Assembly (NCBI RefSeq): GCF_012912105.1
Contig: NZ_QMEA01000045.1
Span: forward strand, 1 to 64,000
DNA length: 64,000 bases
Reading direction: 5' to 3'
Source of the DNA: Brasilonema sp. UFV-L1
Lineage (GTDB): Bacteria; Cyanobacteriota; Cyanobacteriia; Cyanobacteriales; Nostocaceae
The translations under genes and the position numbers were made by a program. Positions 56,040 through 64,000 of this stretch are shown here, in pieces. Each line of letters starts with the position of its first letter. The stretch's first letter is position 1. The notes beneath the pieces were generated by a model. The model saw nothing but the letters and a program-made list of their open reading frames with translations, was not told the DNA's origin and searched no databases.

Positions 56040-56654
56040 ATGAATAGAATTATTCGTTTACTTAGCGCATTCGCTGTCTTAGCGTCTGCGTTTACTGGTG
56101 TTTCTGTTGCACTAGCAGAAGAAGTTACCACTGCTCCCCAACACAGAACACTGCAAAGAATTTGCTCTTTTGATTCAGTGGCAGATTTGTTACCGACTCC
56201 ACAAAATCAGCCAACTAATTCTGTGCTTTCCTATCTTACGCAACAAGGTTTTATAAAAAATCCAGATGGTTCCTGGGTCTGCTATGTGAACGATCCCAAA
56301 AAAGAATCGCGCTATTACACTCTATTCAAAGTGCAACAAATTGATGGAAAAGTTGTAGCAAGTTCTTTCCTAGAAAACGGTAGTTTAATTGACGGACAAG
56401 ATCAGCGTAGCTTGGATTTGTTCATGATGCTGATTAAAAACCATACAAAAGCAACTCCGGGTAATCGTCAAAGTATACGCAGATATCTTGAAGCTTTCAT
56501 GTCCTTGGTCAAGCAAGGTAAAATTCCAGCCTCACGTCGTGGGTATCTCTTCGACAGTCCAAGCCGTGGATTTGTCTCATACTATGCTCTGACAAGTGGA
56601 CAAATCCAGGGTACGGTCATCACCATCGACATCAACATGTTGCGAAAAAATTAG
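56040..56654 (+). CDS. Secreted protein of unknown family
   Basis: About 204 residues from ATG 56040. MNRIIRLLSAFAVLASAFTG VSVALA is a clean Sec signal peptide with an ALA cut site, so the protein is periplasmic or extracellular. The mature part has a single CSF and one WVCYV cysteine that could form a disulfide, and no domain I can name. The frame is open from ATG 55983, which would add 19 non-signal residues; the inner ATG is preferred. Alone, downstream of STRR repeats. Confidence 0.7.
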   Translation: MNRIIRLLSAFAVLASAFTGVSVALAEEVTTAPQHRTLQRICSFDSVADLLPTPQNQPTNSVLSYLTQQGFIKNPDGSWVCYVNDPKKESRYYTLFKVQQIDGKVVASSFLENGSLIDGQDQRSLDLFMMLIKNHTKATPGNRQSIRRYLEAFMSLVKQGKIPASRRGYLFDSPSRGFVSYYALTSGQIQGTVITIDINMLRKN

Positions 56655-56889
56655 CTTCTAGTCAATATCATATAGTCGGTTGATTTTTTGTACCCATTGA
56701 GCAAGAATTTCGCTATAACATAAGCACTACATTCAAAATCATCTATAAAGGGACTCATCTACCAGTCGGAAAGAATACTTAACTAAGTTCTGACTCTTGA
56801 ACGGAGGCGAAGCGTAAGCATGGCTTCGCTCCTTTTTCGTAAAAAATACCCACAGCTAATGAATTTATGGTTAAATATACAGCAACGCC

Positions 56890-58557
56890 ATGCTGACAGG
56901 AAAATTAAAATCCAACAAATACAAAAAAGCAAAAAAACAGAAGAGTCAGGAAACTACAACCCTTAGTCTCAAAGAACGTTTAGCCCAAAAGCGTAAAGCT
57001 GCAAAAGCGCGCAAAGAATTCACCAATTTTTTCATTACTACTGCTTTTTGCGGTCTCTTCTTTGGCATTCTCATGGCTTTTGTCGGAGGAATTAAGACAG
57101 CAGTCCCAGGTTTACTGGGAATCATCACGATCGCTTTGTCTTACAAGTATCCTCGCCAAGCCTTTTTTGCCTTCCTGATTTACGTGCCCTTTTCAGGTAC
57201 TATTACATACTACATTGGCAATAGTCCTATACTCCAATTAGCAAAAGACTCCTTCTACATTCCAGCGCTGATTGGACTTTGGCAGATGTGTCGTAAGCAG
57301 CGGTTACCTCTGATAATTCCTCAAGCCATTAAAACTCCATTGTTTATTTTGTTGGGTATATGCTTGCTAACGCTAGTTTTTGTTAATGGAGTACAACAGC
57401 TAAACCCGTCTTCAGCTGAACTCTTTAACTCAACTAAGGAAATACCAATAGCTATGGGAATACTCGGTCTCAAAGTTTTTTTGGGCTATGTACCCCTGAT
57501 TAGTTGCGCTTACTATCTCATCCGCAACAAGCGGGATTTCCTATTTTTATCGCGCCTGCAAATTGTGCTTATACTAGTGTGCTGTGCGCTGGGATTTATT
57601 CAATACTTATTATTAGCAAAGGGGATATGTCAAGGTACTAGATTTTTAGAAGGAGCAGCTCAATTCAAAGCATCAGTTGAAGCCAGGTGTTACTTTGGTG
57701 GTTCTCTCATTTATAGTCCCGAACAAGGAGTCATTCGTCTACCAGGAACTTTTGTTGCCCCTTGGCAATGGGGATGGTTTTTGATTTCCAGTATCTTTTT
57801 TGGCTTTGCTTCCGGTTTTAGTGATCCTTCTAAAACTTGGCGATTTCTCAGTTTAGGTTCTATGGCAGTAGTTATGATCAATGCAGTTGTCTCCGGGCAG
57901 AGAATAGCTCTAGCATTGGTACCTGTGTGCTTTGTCACTTTACTATTACTGACTGGTCAAATTTGGAACCTTAGAAGGTTTCTGCCTATAGGAGTAGGAC
58001 TCGCCATTATTTTGACAATTGCAATCGTGAATAACCCTGCCATTGTGCAAGAAAGAACAACAAGTCTGAATGAACGTTGGGAATCTTCACCGCCTTTAGA
58101 GTTTATCATGCAGCAATTTGGGGACGTTTGGAGAAATTTAAAACCGTTAGGAAATGGGTTAGGGCGCGCTACTAACTCTGCTCGTTCGCTGGGTACAACC
58201 AAACTGCTGGAGACTTACTATCCTAAAATAGTTTATGAAGTTGGACCATTGGGGCTGCTGGGGTTTTTAGCTTTAGTCACAACCTTAACAATCGTTTGCT
58301 TCAAGACTTATCGTTCAATAAAAAATCGTGATTTTCGCACTTACGCCGCTGCTTTATGGGTGTTTATATTATTTATTAGTTACAACACCTACTACTATCC
58401 TCTTGATGTTGACCCTGTAGCTGTTTATTACTGGTTTTTTGCTGGAGTTCTGTTGAAATTGCCAGAAATAGACAAGCAAGAAAAACTCCAAGCTGCACAA
58501 GCAAAAGGAGGACAGGGAAAGATGAGAGGAATTTCAAATTCGCTAATTCAAAGTTAA
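56890..58557 (+). CDS. Polytopic membrane protein, HpsL-like (hormogonium polysaccharide)
   Basis: A 555-residue protein. It has a lysine-rich N-terminus including LSLKERLAQKRKAAKARKEF, then about 12 membrane helices with a large loop before the C-terminal ones, the profile of O-antigen ligase/polymerase (Wzy-like) proteins. The loop holds RTTSLNERWESSPP and GNGLGRATNSARSL. I recall this combination as HpsL, required for hormogonium polysaccharide in Nostoc punctiforme; the family label is from memory. A GT2 gene follows 73 bp downstream, which supports polysaccharide synthesis. Confidence 0.65.
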   Translation: MLTGKLKSNKYKKAKKQKSQETTTLSLKERLAQKRKAAKARKEFTNFFITTAFCGLFFGILMAFVGGIKTAVPGLLGIITIALSYKYPRQAFFAFLIYVPFSGTITYYIGNSPILQLAKDSFYIPALIGLWQMCRKQRLPLIIPQAIKTPLFILLGICLLTLVFVNGVQQLNPSSAELFNSTKEIPIAMGILGLKVFLGYVPLISCAYYLIRNKRDFLFLSRLQIVLILVCCALGFIQYLLLAKGICQGTRFLEGAAQFKASVEARCYFGGSLIYSPEQGVIRLPGTFVAPWQWGWFLISSIFFGFASGFSDPSKTWRFLSLGSMAVVMINAVVSGQRIALALVPVCFVTLLLLTGQIWNLRRFLPIGVGLAIILTIAIVNNPAIVQERTTSLNERWESSPPLEFIMQQFGDVWRNLKPLGNGLGRATNSARSLGTTKLLETYYPKIVYEVGPLGLLGFLALVTTLTIVCFKTYRSIKNRDFRTYAAALWVFILFISYNTYYYPLDVDPVAVYYWFFAGVLLKLPEIDKQEKLQAAQAKGGQGKMRGISNSLIQS

Positions 58558-58585
58558 AAAAAATGATGAGGGGATGAAGGAAATT

Positions 58586-58624
58586 GACTAATGACTGATG
58601 ACTAATAACTAATAACTAATGACT
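58586..58624. repeat. Short tandem repeat (ACTAATA/GACTAAT)n reaching into the next start codon
   Basis: Heptamer-like units of ACTAATGACTGATGACTAAT run from 58586 to 58624. The upstream ATG of the GT2 gene (58619) is read from the repeat. Confidence 0.6.
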
Positions 58625-58630
58625 ATTAAT

Positions 58631-59617
58631 ATGAATTTCCCTTTAATTTCTGTTATTATCCCGACGTACTGTCGTGAGGAACCACTACGCGATAGTCTTG
58701 CTGATGTCCTCAAACAGGACTACCCAAATTATGAAGTTTTGGTTGTGGATCAAACTCCTAAACATCAACCAGAAATTGAAACTTACCTCAAAGAATTAGC
58801 TGCAGCCAATAAAATAAAGTGGTTCCATTTAAGTTGGGCTAGTTTGCCTGGGGCGCGAAATTATGCAGTGCGGCGAGCAGCAGGTGAAATTATTTTATTT
58901 ATTGATGATGATGTGCAATTAACCCCTGGATTTTTAACAGCGCATGCGAAAAACTTTTTAGAAAAACCAGAAGTCGGAGCTATTGCTGGACGGGTTTTTG
59001 ACAGAATGAAATTGGGTGATTCTGGGGGAAATTTACAAATCGAATACCTTCCTCCCCAGGCAATGGATCCAGGAATCGCTTGGTATTATATAGATTTGGT
59101 ACATACCATTAAGCCCCAAGAAGTTCTGACTGCAAGGGGTTGTAATATGTCCTTCCGTAGCGAAGTTTTTACCAAATATGATCTGAAATTTGATGAGAGA
59201 TTTCGCGGTAGTGCGGTGCGAGAAGAATCTGATTTTTGTTTAAGATTGCGTCAGACTGGATATAAAATTTGGTATGACCCAGAAGCATATTTGGTACATT
59301 TAGGAGAAGAGACGGGAGGCTGCCATGATATTAGTATGCGCTCTCTCAAGTATCAACTCACTTTTTATCACAACCATTTCTTAATGGGACTGAAGAACCT
59401 TACCGCTACCCAAGCTTTACGTCTTTACGCCCGTTTATTTGACTGTCATGTCCTTGGACGCCCTCCTTGTAACAAAAGTGGTTCACCCATCAAAATTGCT
59501 ACTCGTGGCGTTTTCTTCTTTTTGGGGTTTTTAAAAGCTTTGGGTACTGTTTTTCAATCCATTTGGAATGATGGTCAAATTTACACTCGTATGGATGAAC
59601 AGATTAAGATGATTTAA
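58631..59617 (+). CDS. Glycosyltransferase family 2 protein
   Basis: About 328 residues of GT-A fold. MNFPLISVIIPTYCREEPLR opens the domain, VLVVDQTPKHQPE follows, and FIDDDVQLTPGFLTAH carries the DxD metal site. Later motifs are CNMSFRSEVF and EESDFCLRLRQTGY, the ED-type catalytic region. A short hydrophobic C-terminal segment (GVFFFLGFLKALGTVF) may anchor it to the membrane. ATG 58619 is also in frame but lies in a tandem repeat, so ATG 58631 is preferred. With the HpsL-like gene it probably acts in hormogonium polysaccharide synthesis (possibly HpsN-like). Confidence 0.85.
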   Translation: MNFPLISVIIPTYCREEPLRDSLADVLKQDYPNYEVLVVDQTPKHQPEIETYLKELAAANKIKWFHLSWASLPGARNYAVRRAAGEIILFIDDDVQLTPGFLTAHAKNFLEKPEVGAIAGRVFDRMKLGDSGGNLQIEYLPPQAMDPGIAWYYIDLVHTIKPQEVLTARGCNMSFRSEVFTKYDLKFDERFRGSAVREESDFCLRLRQTGYKIWYDPEAYLVHLGEETGGCHDISMRSLKYQLTFYHNHFLMGLKNLTATQALRLYARLFDCHVLGRPPCNKSGSPIKIATRGVFFFLGFLKALGTVFQSIWNDGQIYTRMDEQIKMI

Positions 59618-59627
59618 CTGAATCGGC

Positions 59628-59754
59628 GTAAGTCCCCCGCTATAACGGTACCCCGTTTAGCGGCGGGATATAAGCCGGACGATGACGAGGGCATCTCCGA
59701 CTTATGTTGATCATCGATCATCGCGGGAGGGGATGCCCGAGGCGGGGGTCTTAC
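59628..59754. repeat. 127-bp palindromic element ending GTAAGTCCCCCGC/GCGGGGGTCTTAC
   Basis: The ends are complementary over 13 bases with one mismatch. Inside are GTTTAGCGGCGGG and TGATCATCGATCA palindromes and a GGGCATCTCC/GGGGATGCCC pair. Such foldback sequences resemble ends of IS200/IS605-type or PATE elements. No coding capacity. Confidence 0.6.
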
Positions 59755-59759
59755 ACGTA

Positions 59760-59954
59760 AGAAAATGAGCCAGCCCCGGAACAATTCAAAATCGCGTAGC
59801 GTTGCGAGTGTTTGCGCAGCGCCCCCAAAGGGGCTAGCGAAGCAATCTCAAAGTTCAAAAAAAAAAGAGTTATTGCGAATCACTTCTTAATTTTGAATTT
59901 ATAATGAGCGAATTTTGAATTCCCCCGGAGGGGGTTGGGGCTGGCTCATTTTCT
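59760..59954. repeat. 195-bp element with 18-bp perfect inverted repeats, overlapping the RHH gene end
   Basis: AGAAAATGAGCCAGCCCC (59760-59777) is exactly mirrored at 59937-59954. It contains the 23-base string (59783-59805) that also lies inside the hybrid kinase gene, a GCCCCCAAAGGGGCTAGC dyad, an A10 tract and a CCCCCGGAGGGGG dyad. The right terminal repeat supplies the stop codon (59946-59948) of the minus-strand RHH gene. Confidence 0.75.
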
Positions 59955-60119
59955 AGGGGACAATGCGTCGGAGTCGTCAATCTCCGTGTTAGGTAATCGG
60001 TCAATATAATCTTCGATTATTTGAGTCACCGTCTTTTCCTTCAACGTGGCATAGTTTTTTAGTTTGCTAAAACGCTTTTCCGATATACGAATGTGTACTT
60101 CTTTTGTTTTCATAGACAT
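59946..60119 (-). CDS. Ribbon-helix-helix (CopG-like) small protein
   Basis: About 57 residues, MSMKTKEVHIRISEKRFSKL, then KNYATLKEKTVTQIIEDYID, then RLPNTEIDDSDALSPRK. The alternating KEVHIRISE strand followed by two helices is the RHH DNA-binding fold seen in CopG/Arc regulators and in small proteins next to TnpB-type transposon genes. The last residues and stop codon are read from the terminal repeat of the 59760-59954 element, so the C-terminus is probably altered. A duplicated palindrome overlaps its start and should be its own operator. No toxin or transposase gene follows. Confidence 0.65.
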   Translation of the reverse strand: MSMKTKEVHIRISEKRFSKLKNYATLKEKTVTQIIEDYIDRLPNTEIDDSDALSPRK

Positions 60120-60143
60120 GTCCACAATATAGACATGTCTATG
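60111..60143. promoter_or_regulatory. Duplicated palindromic operator at the RHH gene start
   Basis: TAGACATGTC occurs at 60113-60122 and 60130-60139, a direct repeat 17 bp apart, and the arms CATAGACATGTC/GACATGTCTATG (60111-60122, 60132-60143) form an inverted repeat. AGACATGTCT is itself palindromic. Tandem palindromes covering the start codon and a TATATT -10-like box fit autorepression by an RHH dimer pair. Confidence 0.55.
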
Positions 60144-60169
60144 CTAGTATATAATATGGTTGCTAACCC

Positions 60170-60530
60170 ACCTGACCGTATTGAACAGACAGGCTAACAT
60201 CAAAGTAGAGGTACGACTCTTGCCGCAGATAAATCGGTAGATCAGGGAAGGATTCCGGTCACTGGTTCGCCCCATTACGAAGGCGGTAAAAAATAAGCCA
60301 TACAGGAATGCACGGGAAAACAATTACTGCCTTGGGAAGCAGGGCGGCTGCCTGGGTTCTCCCTTTGAGGAGATAAACGGTGAAAACCGAGAGATGCAGC
60401 GTAAGACTCAGACCGGATTTGGTTCCGGATACTCAGCAATGAGTATACCCAACGGAGCGGCGGCAAATGAGACAGGAAGCCCCCACCATACCGCTTGCGG
60501 TTGGTGGTGGGTACTTCACCAGCTATTCAT
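60170..60530 (+). mobile_element. Probable IS200/IS605-type right-end remnant without tnpB
   Basis: A GC-rich structured stretch ends in GGAAGCCCCCACCATACCGC followed by a TTGCGGTTGGTGGTGGGTAC-TTCACC half. The foldback hairpin and TTCAC end resemble the right ends of cyanobacterial IS200/IS605 elements, where the 3' part of tnpB overlaps its guide RNA. The forward frame at 60394-60597 gives NETGSPHHTACGWWW, as often read through such ends. No TnpA or TnpB core was found, so only the end appears to remain. This is recognition by eye, not an alignment. Confidence 0.4.
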
Positions 60531-60547
60531 AGCAATCCTAAAGACTC

Positions 60548-60593
60548 AGATTCCCGATTTCGCAAAAGAAGTCGGGAATCTTGTTTTTCACAA
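60548..60593 (+). terminator. Hairpin with T-tract
   Basis: AGATTCCCGATTT and AAGTCGGGAATCT (one G-U pair) form a stem with a short loop, followed by TGTTTTTC. Flanking ATAGCAATCCTAAA and TTTAGGACTGCGAT form an outer, imperfect inverted repeat; ATAGCAGTCCTAAAT at about 15801 is a related single copy. Confidence 0.5.
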
Positions 60594-60621
60594 ATGATTT
60601 AGGACTGCGATATGGGTCTTG

Positions 60622-61452
60622 TTAAAGAAGATAACTTATCTCTGTGTTATCCTTCATTTGCTGTTTTTGCAGGTCAAAATTTGCTGAATTCTTGATTTTA
60701 GCAACAGGTGGATGGTCCTGTTGAGGTAAGTTCTGTTTAAGAAAGTTTCCTCGCAAACCATAACTCACTAACCCCATATACTCGTAAAACATGAGCATTG
60801 CTTTTTTAGTCGAAGTTAATTGAGATGGTATGGGAGTGGTGTGGGAAATGACTTCAAAACCTACATTTTTAAAAGTCAGTCGCGAGCGCAACATGTGTGG
60901 AGAATCTGTAACTAGCAGAATTTTCTTGATTCCACGTGGTTGTAGGATTGATGCGGTGAACAGTGCGTTTTCTTTCGTCGTTTGAGAACAGTGTTCTTCG
61001 CCTAATGCAGCATCAGGAATGCCTTTTGCTTTTAGTTTTTGGACAATTTCAGAACCATCTCCTACACCACTAGCAAAAATGAATGGTGCGCGATGATTCT
61101 TCCAAAGTTCAGCTGCAACCTGAACCCTTGAATCTCTAAAAGGTTCCCCCCGTCCGAGTACAACAATTGCATCTGCGGTTGTACCAGGATCGGGGGGAAG
61201 AAAAGTAACTAATCCTTTTTTTGCGACAGCAATGGTGAGTGGAAAAGTGGCAGAAAAATAAACCACGAGTAATATAGTGCCTAAACCACTCCAAAAACGC
61301 CTCCAACGTAGGCGTGGAATCATCCAAGGTAACAAAACTAAAATCAAAAGTGGCAATACAATAAACGTTGGTGTCATGAGCCAGTGAGAAAGCGTTGACT
61401 TCAAAACAAGCCACTGACTAATCGGGCGATCGCACAAAGCTTGGCTAACCAT
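60622..61452 (-). CDS. YdcF/ElyC family membrane protein (DUF218)
   Basis: About 276 residues. Two membrane helices (FIVLPLLILVLLPWMIP and TILLVVYFSATFPLTIAV) precede a DUF218 domain. The domain has DAIVVLGRGEPFRDSRVQVA, FIFASGVGDG and KKILLVTDSPHMLRSRLTF, the E. coli SanA/ElyC pattern. ElyC acts in envelope and peptidoglycan homeostasis. The C-terminal tail is polar. The frame is open from GTG 61482, but ATG 61452 with TAGGG nine bases upstream is preferred. Confidence 0.85.
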   Translation of the reverse strand: MVSQALCDRPISQWLVLKSTLSHWLMTPTFIVLPLLILVLLPWMIPRLRWRRFWSGLGTILLVVYFSATFPLTIAVAKKGLVTFLPPDPGTTADAIVVLGRGEPFRDSRVQVAAELWKNHRAPFIFASGVGDGSEIVQKLKAKGIPDAALGEEHCSQTTKENALFTASILQPRGIKKILLVTDSPHMLRSRLTFKNVGFEVISHTTPIPSQLTSTKKAMLMFYEYMGLVSYGLRGNFLKQNLPQQDHPPVAKIKNSANFDLQKQQMKDNTEISYLL

Positions 61453-61542
61453 TGAAGTGAACCCTACATACTGTGAATACACTCCTTGTCATCTTAGCTA
61501 AAGCTTCATTTTGTTGACTGTTTAGTACGAACGCCTGTGTTT

Positions 61543-61592
61543 AACAGTTATTCAGTTATCATTTATCAGTTACCAGTTACCAGTTACCAGTT
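61543..61592. repeat. Short tandem repeat (AGTTACC)n
   Basis: Seven or so degenerate AGTTACC/AGTTATC heptamers between divergent genes; the same unit as at 55484 and, in inverted form, 20717. Confidence 0.7.
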
Positions 61593-61707
61593 GTACGGTG
61601 ATATTCTCAGGTTTTAAGCTGCTTTCAACATTTTCTCAGATCCACCTCACCCTAGCTTAATGAAGAAACCTTAATATCGTTGACAGAGCTTTTATAGCAG
61701 TGGTGTA

Positions 61708-62772
61708 ATGGTAAGCAGACACAGAAGACAGGATCGTCTAATCCCCAGAATTCCAGGACAAACTTATCTTTGGTTAGCAGTCCTCATTTTTGGAGCATCT
61801 AGCGCAGTCACTCGGAAGTTAACAGAAATCGGTGCCCAAAATTTCACAGGTGAGCGCAATCCAATTTCTCTATGTAATGTTTTGTTCGTGGGAAACCTGT
61901 GCGCCTTGATAGTTTTGATATCAATCTACTGGCGACAGTGGAATAAAGCAACTTTGAAACAACTATCAAAGAAAGATTGGCTCAACCTGACAATAGTAGC
62001 AATTTTATCTGGAGCACTTGCCCCTGGTTTAATTTTCCAAGCATTGGCGTTAACCCAAGTCAACAATGTTATTTTGGTTGGACGCTTGGAATTGCCACTG
62101 ACTCTGATTTTATCAGTTTGGTTGTTGAAGGAACGGGTAAATCTTTGGGAAGTTATGGGGGCGATCGCTAGTCTTGTCGGTGTTACCCTAACCATTATTC
62201 TTCAACCCCCAGGACAAGCCATGATGAACGTAGGAAGTTTTCATTTAGGTGTTGGGGAACTGTTGGCAGCTCTAGGATCTGTGGCAGCAGTTGCTTCCAC
62301 TATTATTGTTAGCAAAGGACGACTCTCCGAAATTCCCCTAGGAATTTACAGTATCTTTCGTACTGCCTTAGGAACCGTAATATTTTTCTTCTTTGCTTTA
62401 GCACTCTATGGCAAGGAGCATTTTATGGATGCACTCTCACCGTTCCTGTGGCAGTGGATGTTATTGTATGGTCTAGTCATTGTGGTGTTAGGTCAGTTAT
62501 TGTGGCTTAAAGGTTTGAGAACTTGCATGGTGTCTGTGGCTTCCTTAGTTGGCTCATTTACTCCAGTTGTAGGCATTGTGGCTGCTTATTTAATTTTGGG
62601 TGAAGCTCCAACAAAAGCTCAATATATTGGTGGTAGCTTGATTGTAGTTGGCATCTTTCTGAGTCAAATTGGCATTCGACTTCAAACTTCTCGCACAATT
62701 GCATTTTCTAGGGTAGATTCGACTCAAGCAGTACAAGAGGTAGAAGCTGGTATGGGATTTAAGGGGATCTAA
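61708..62772 (+). CDS. EamA/DMT-family transporter
   Basis: A 354-residue membrane protein with two EamA repeats and about ten helices. LAVLIFGASSAVTRKL opens repeat one. ILVGRLELPLTLILSVWLLKERVNLWEVMGAIASLVGVTL is the diagnostic end of repeat one, and LVGSFTPVVGIVAAYLILGEAPTKAQYIGGSLIVVGIFL is that of repeat two. Members export or import small metabolites such as amino acids or nucleotides; the substrate is unknown. Its 3' end overlaps the convergent histidine kinase gene by 14 bp. Confidence 0.88.
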   Translation: MVSRHRRQDRLIPRIPGQTYLWLAVLIFGASSAVTRKLTEIGAQNFTGERNPISLCNVLFVGNLCALIVLISIYWRQWNKATLKQLSKKDWLNLTIVAILSGALAPGLIFQALALTQVNNVILVGRLELPLTLILSVWLLKERVNLWEVMGAIASLVGVTLTIILQPPGQAMMNVGSFHLGVGELLAALGSVAAVASTIIVSKGRLSEIPLGIYSIFRTALGTVIFFFFALALYGKEHFMDALSPFLWQWMLLYGLVIVVLGQLLWLKGLRTCMVSVASLVGSFTPVVGIVAAYLILGEAPTKAQYIGGSLIVVGIFLSQIGIRLQTSRTIAFSRVDSTQAVQEVEAGMGFKGI

Positions 62773-63997
62773 AAGCACTCGATTTTTCCATCGGATGAAG
62801 AAGAATGACAGGTAATTGAACACTCACTGTAGTACCTGTTGCTGCGTCAGACTGAGTGAATAACTCTCCACCATGAGCATTGACGATGCGTTTGGTAATG
62901 GCAAGCCCCAGCCCAGTGCCACCAGGTTTCGTGGAAAAAAATGGCTGGGTTAGCTTTGATAGGATTTCTGAGGGAATTGGCTCACCACCATTGCAGACAC
63001 TGATACAAACTTTATCTTCGGACGAAGTGTTGACGAACCATGTAACGACATCTCCATCTGAGACTGCTTCGCAGGCATTGCGAACAATATTGATAAACAC
63101 TTGTTTTAGCTTATCCTTATCACCCACAATTTTGATTGTTGGTGAGGCTGGAATAAATTCGATTTGCCGTGAGAGTGCTTCTGGCATCTCGCTGATTGGT
63201 ACAAGCAACTCACGAATAAATTCATTCACATCCAATTCACACAATTGCAACACCTGAGGCTTAGCGTAGAGCAAAATTTCACTCAGCAGACGTTCCAGAC
63301 GACTACCCTCATCAAGTGCTAACGATAATCGCTCAACAGCAGCTTCAGCCAGAATAGTTTTCTGGAAATACTTCAATCCCATCATCATTGTTGTCAAGGG
63401 ATTGCGAATCTCATGCACAATCATAGCAGCAAATTCACCAATAGCTGCCAGCCGTTCCTGTTCTACAAGCTTGGCTTGCGCCGCCCGCAGTTGAGCGGTG
63501 CGTTTTTCGACCTCAGCCTCCAAAACATGATTAAATTGACACTGCTGCTGATAGAGATGGTAATGGTCGATTGCTGTAGCCGCACGTTCCGCAAATAATT
63601 CTACAATTTGGATTTCTTCTTTTGTAAACTTGCGTGGCTGTTGATGAAAAGAACAGATAGTACCAATCACTTCACCTTGAGCAGTTCGCAACGGTATCCC
63701 TAAATATGAGCAATAACCTTCTGGAGGCTCCCCGTATTCTGGGTTTTCTTTTGCATCTTCCACCGCTAATGAGCAACCAATTTCAATAACAGTGCCAGTG
63801 AGTAAACCGTGTAGTGAATATATATGTTCACCCTCGCCCATGTCAAGACTACTTGCTAGAACCGTTTCAAACCCTTGCTGGCAGAGCGTTACAACCGACC
63901 AATCGACCTGAACGAGTTCACTGACTCCACAAGCAATGTTGTGTAAATAGCTACTTAATTCCCCAGTCCGATAGTTTAAAGAAGACAAAAGTGTCAT
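62759..63997 (-). CDS. GAF-domain sensor histidine kinase (possibly incomplete at the window edge)
   Basis: 412 residues are visible. A GAF domain covers about 10-145 (SELVQVDWSVVTLCQQGFET, PEGYCSYLGIPLRTAQGEVIGTI). A coiled coil (about 150-190) leads to HisKA, with AAMIVHEIRNPLTTMMMGL holding the phospho-acceptor H. The ATPase domain has VFINIVRNACEAV (N box), CNGGEPI and GGTGLGLAITKRIVNAHGG. It has no membrane segment, so it is probably a soluble sensor. The ATG at 63995-63997 is close to the window end and the gene may extend beyond it. No response regulator is adjacent. Confidence 0.85.
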   Translation of the reverse strand: MTLLSSLNYRTGELSSYLHNIACGVSELVQVDWSVVTLCQQGFETVLASSLDMGEGEHIYSLHGLLTGTVIEIGCSLAVEDAKENPEYGEPPEGYCSYLGIPLRTAQGEVIGTICSFHQQPRKFTKEEIQIVELFAERAATAIDHYHLYQQQCQFNHVLEAEVEKRTAQLRAAQAKLVEQERLAAIGEFAAMIVHEIRNPLTTMMMGLKYFQKTILAEAAVERLSLALDEGSRLERLLSEILLYAKPQVLQLCELDVNEFIRELLVPISEMPEALSRQIEFIPASPTIKIVGDKDKLKQVFINIVRNACEAVSDGDVVTWFVNTSSEDKVCISVCNGGEPIPSEILSKLTQPFFSTKPGGTGLGLAITKRIVNAHGGELFTQSDAATGTTVSVQLPVILLHPMEKSSAFRSP

Positions 63998-64000
63998 TGC

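Noticed and set aside
60200-60520. Cobalamin riboswitch, RNase P RNA or group II intron domain
   Set aside because: Conserved boxes of none of these are present in the right order; the foldback end fits an IS right end better.

Overview
The window comes from a filamentous cyanobacterium, most likely a nitrogen-fixing or hormogonium-forming Nostocales. The support is a rubisco activase with a C-terminal small-subunit-like domain, NDH-1 subunit NdhB, a high-light-inducible protein, a glycine-rich RNA-binding protein, a protein resembling HpsL of hormogonium polysaccharide synthesis, many GCGATCGC (HIP1-type) sites, short tandem repeats (STRR) such as GTTACCA/GATAACT, and very dense dispersed palindromic repeats. 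No rRNA, tRNA, CRISPR array, intact transposase or prophage was seen.

Layout. 0-4 kb: a sugar kinase / glycerol-3-phosphate-type dehydrogenase pair and an MDR oxidoreductase. 4-6 kb: a P1B-4-type metal-exporting ATPase behind a 20-bp-spacer promoter typical of MerR-type control. 6.4-20 kb: an envelope or exopolysaccharide block with a GT39-like membrane transferase, an ABC-2 exporter (ATPase plus two permeases), two GT4 enzymes, an MsbA-like exporter with an unusual tail, a GT10 fucosyltransferase-like enzyme, two paralogous GT8-like proteins and an FkbM methyltransferase. 20-29 kb: UbiB-family kinase, a lipoprotein of unknown family, rubisco activase, a 2H phosphoesterase with a WD40 protein, and an Hlip. 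29-34 kb: alanine dehydrogenase and a cheR-cheB-hybrid histidine kinase operon. 34-46 kb: CapA-like protein, a large TPS-type hemagglutinin-like exoprotein, LarE, a LivH permease, lipoyl synthase, NdhB and Rbp. 46-56 kb: TopA, AroQ with a small companion ORF, a degenerate ADP-ribosylglycohydrolase-like protein, a 7TM-HD phosphodiesterase (PgpH type) and a LOG protein. 56-64 kb: a secreted protein, an HpsL-like protein and GT2 transferase, a mosaic of mobile-element remnants with a ribbon-helix-helix gene, a YdcF protein, an EamA transporter and a GAF histidine kinase at the edge.

The most notable points are as follows. Dispersed palindromic repeats have landed in frame inside at least three protein genes (the P1B ATPase, the hybrid histidine kinase and the hemagglutinin-like protein). 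The histidine-kinase insert shares an exact 23-nt match with an intergenic element elsewhere in the window. A MITE-like repeat supplies the stop codon of topA, and another supplies the stop codon of the RHH gene. The MsbA-like exporter ends in two tandem segments that look like histidine-kinase dimerisation domains without the phospho-acceptor histidine. The RHH gene has a duplicated palindromic operator and lies beside what looks like a TnpB-less IS200/IS605 end. All family names come from motif recognition by eye; no database search was run.
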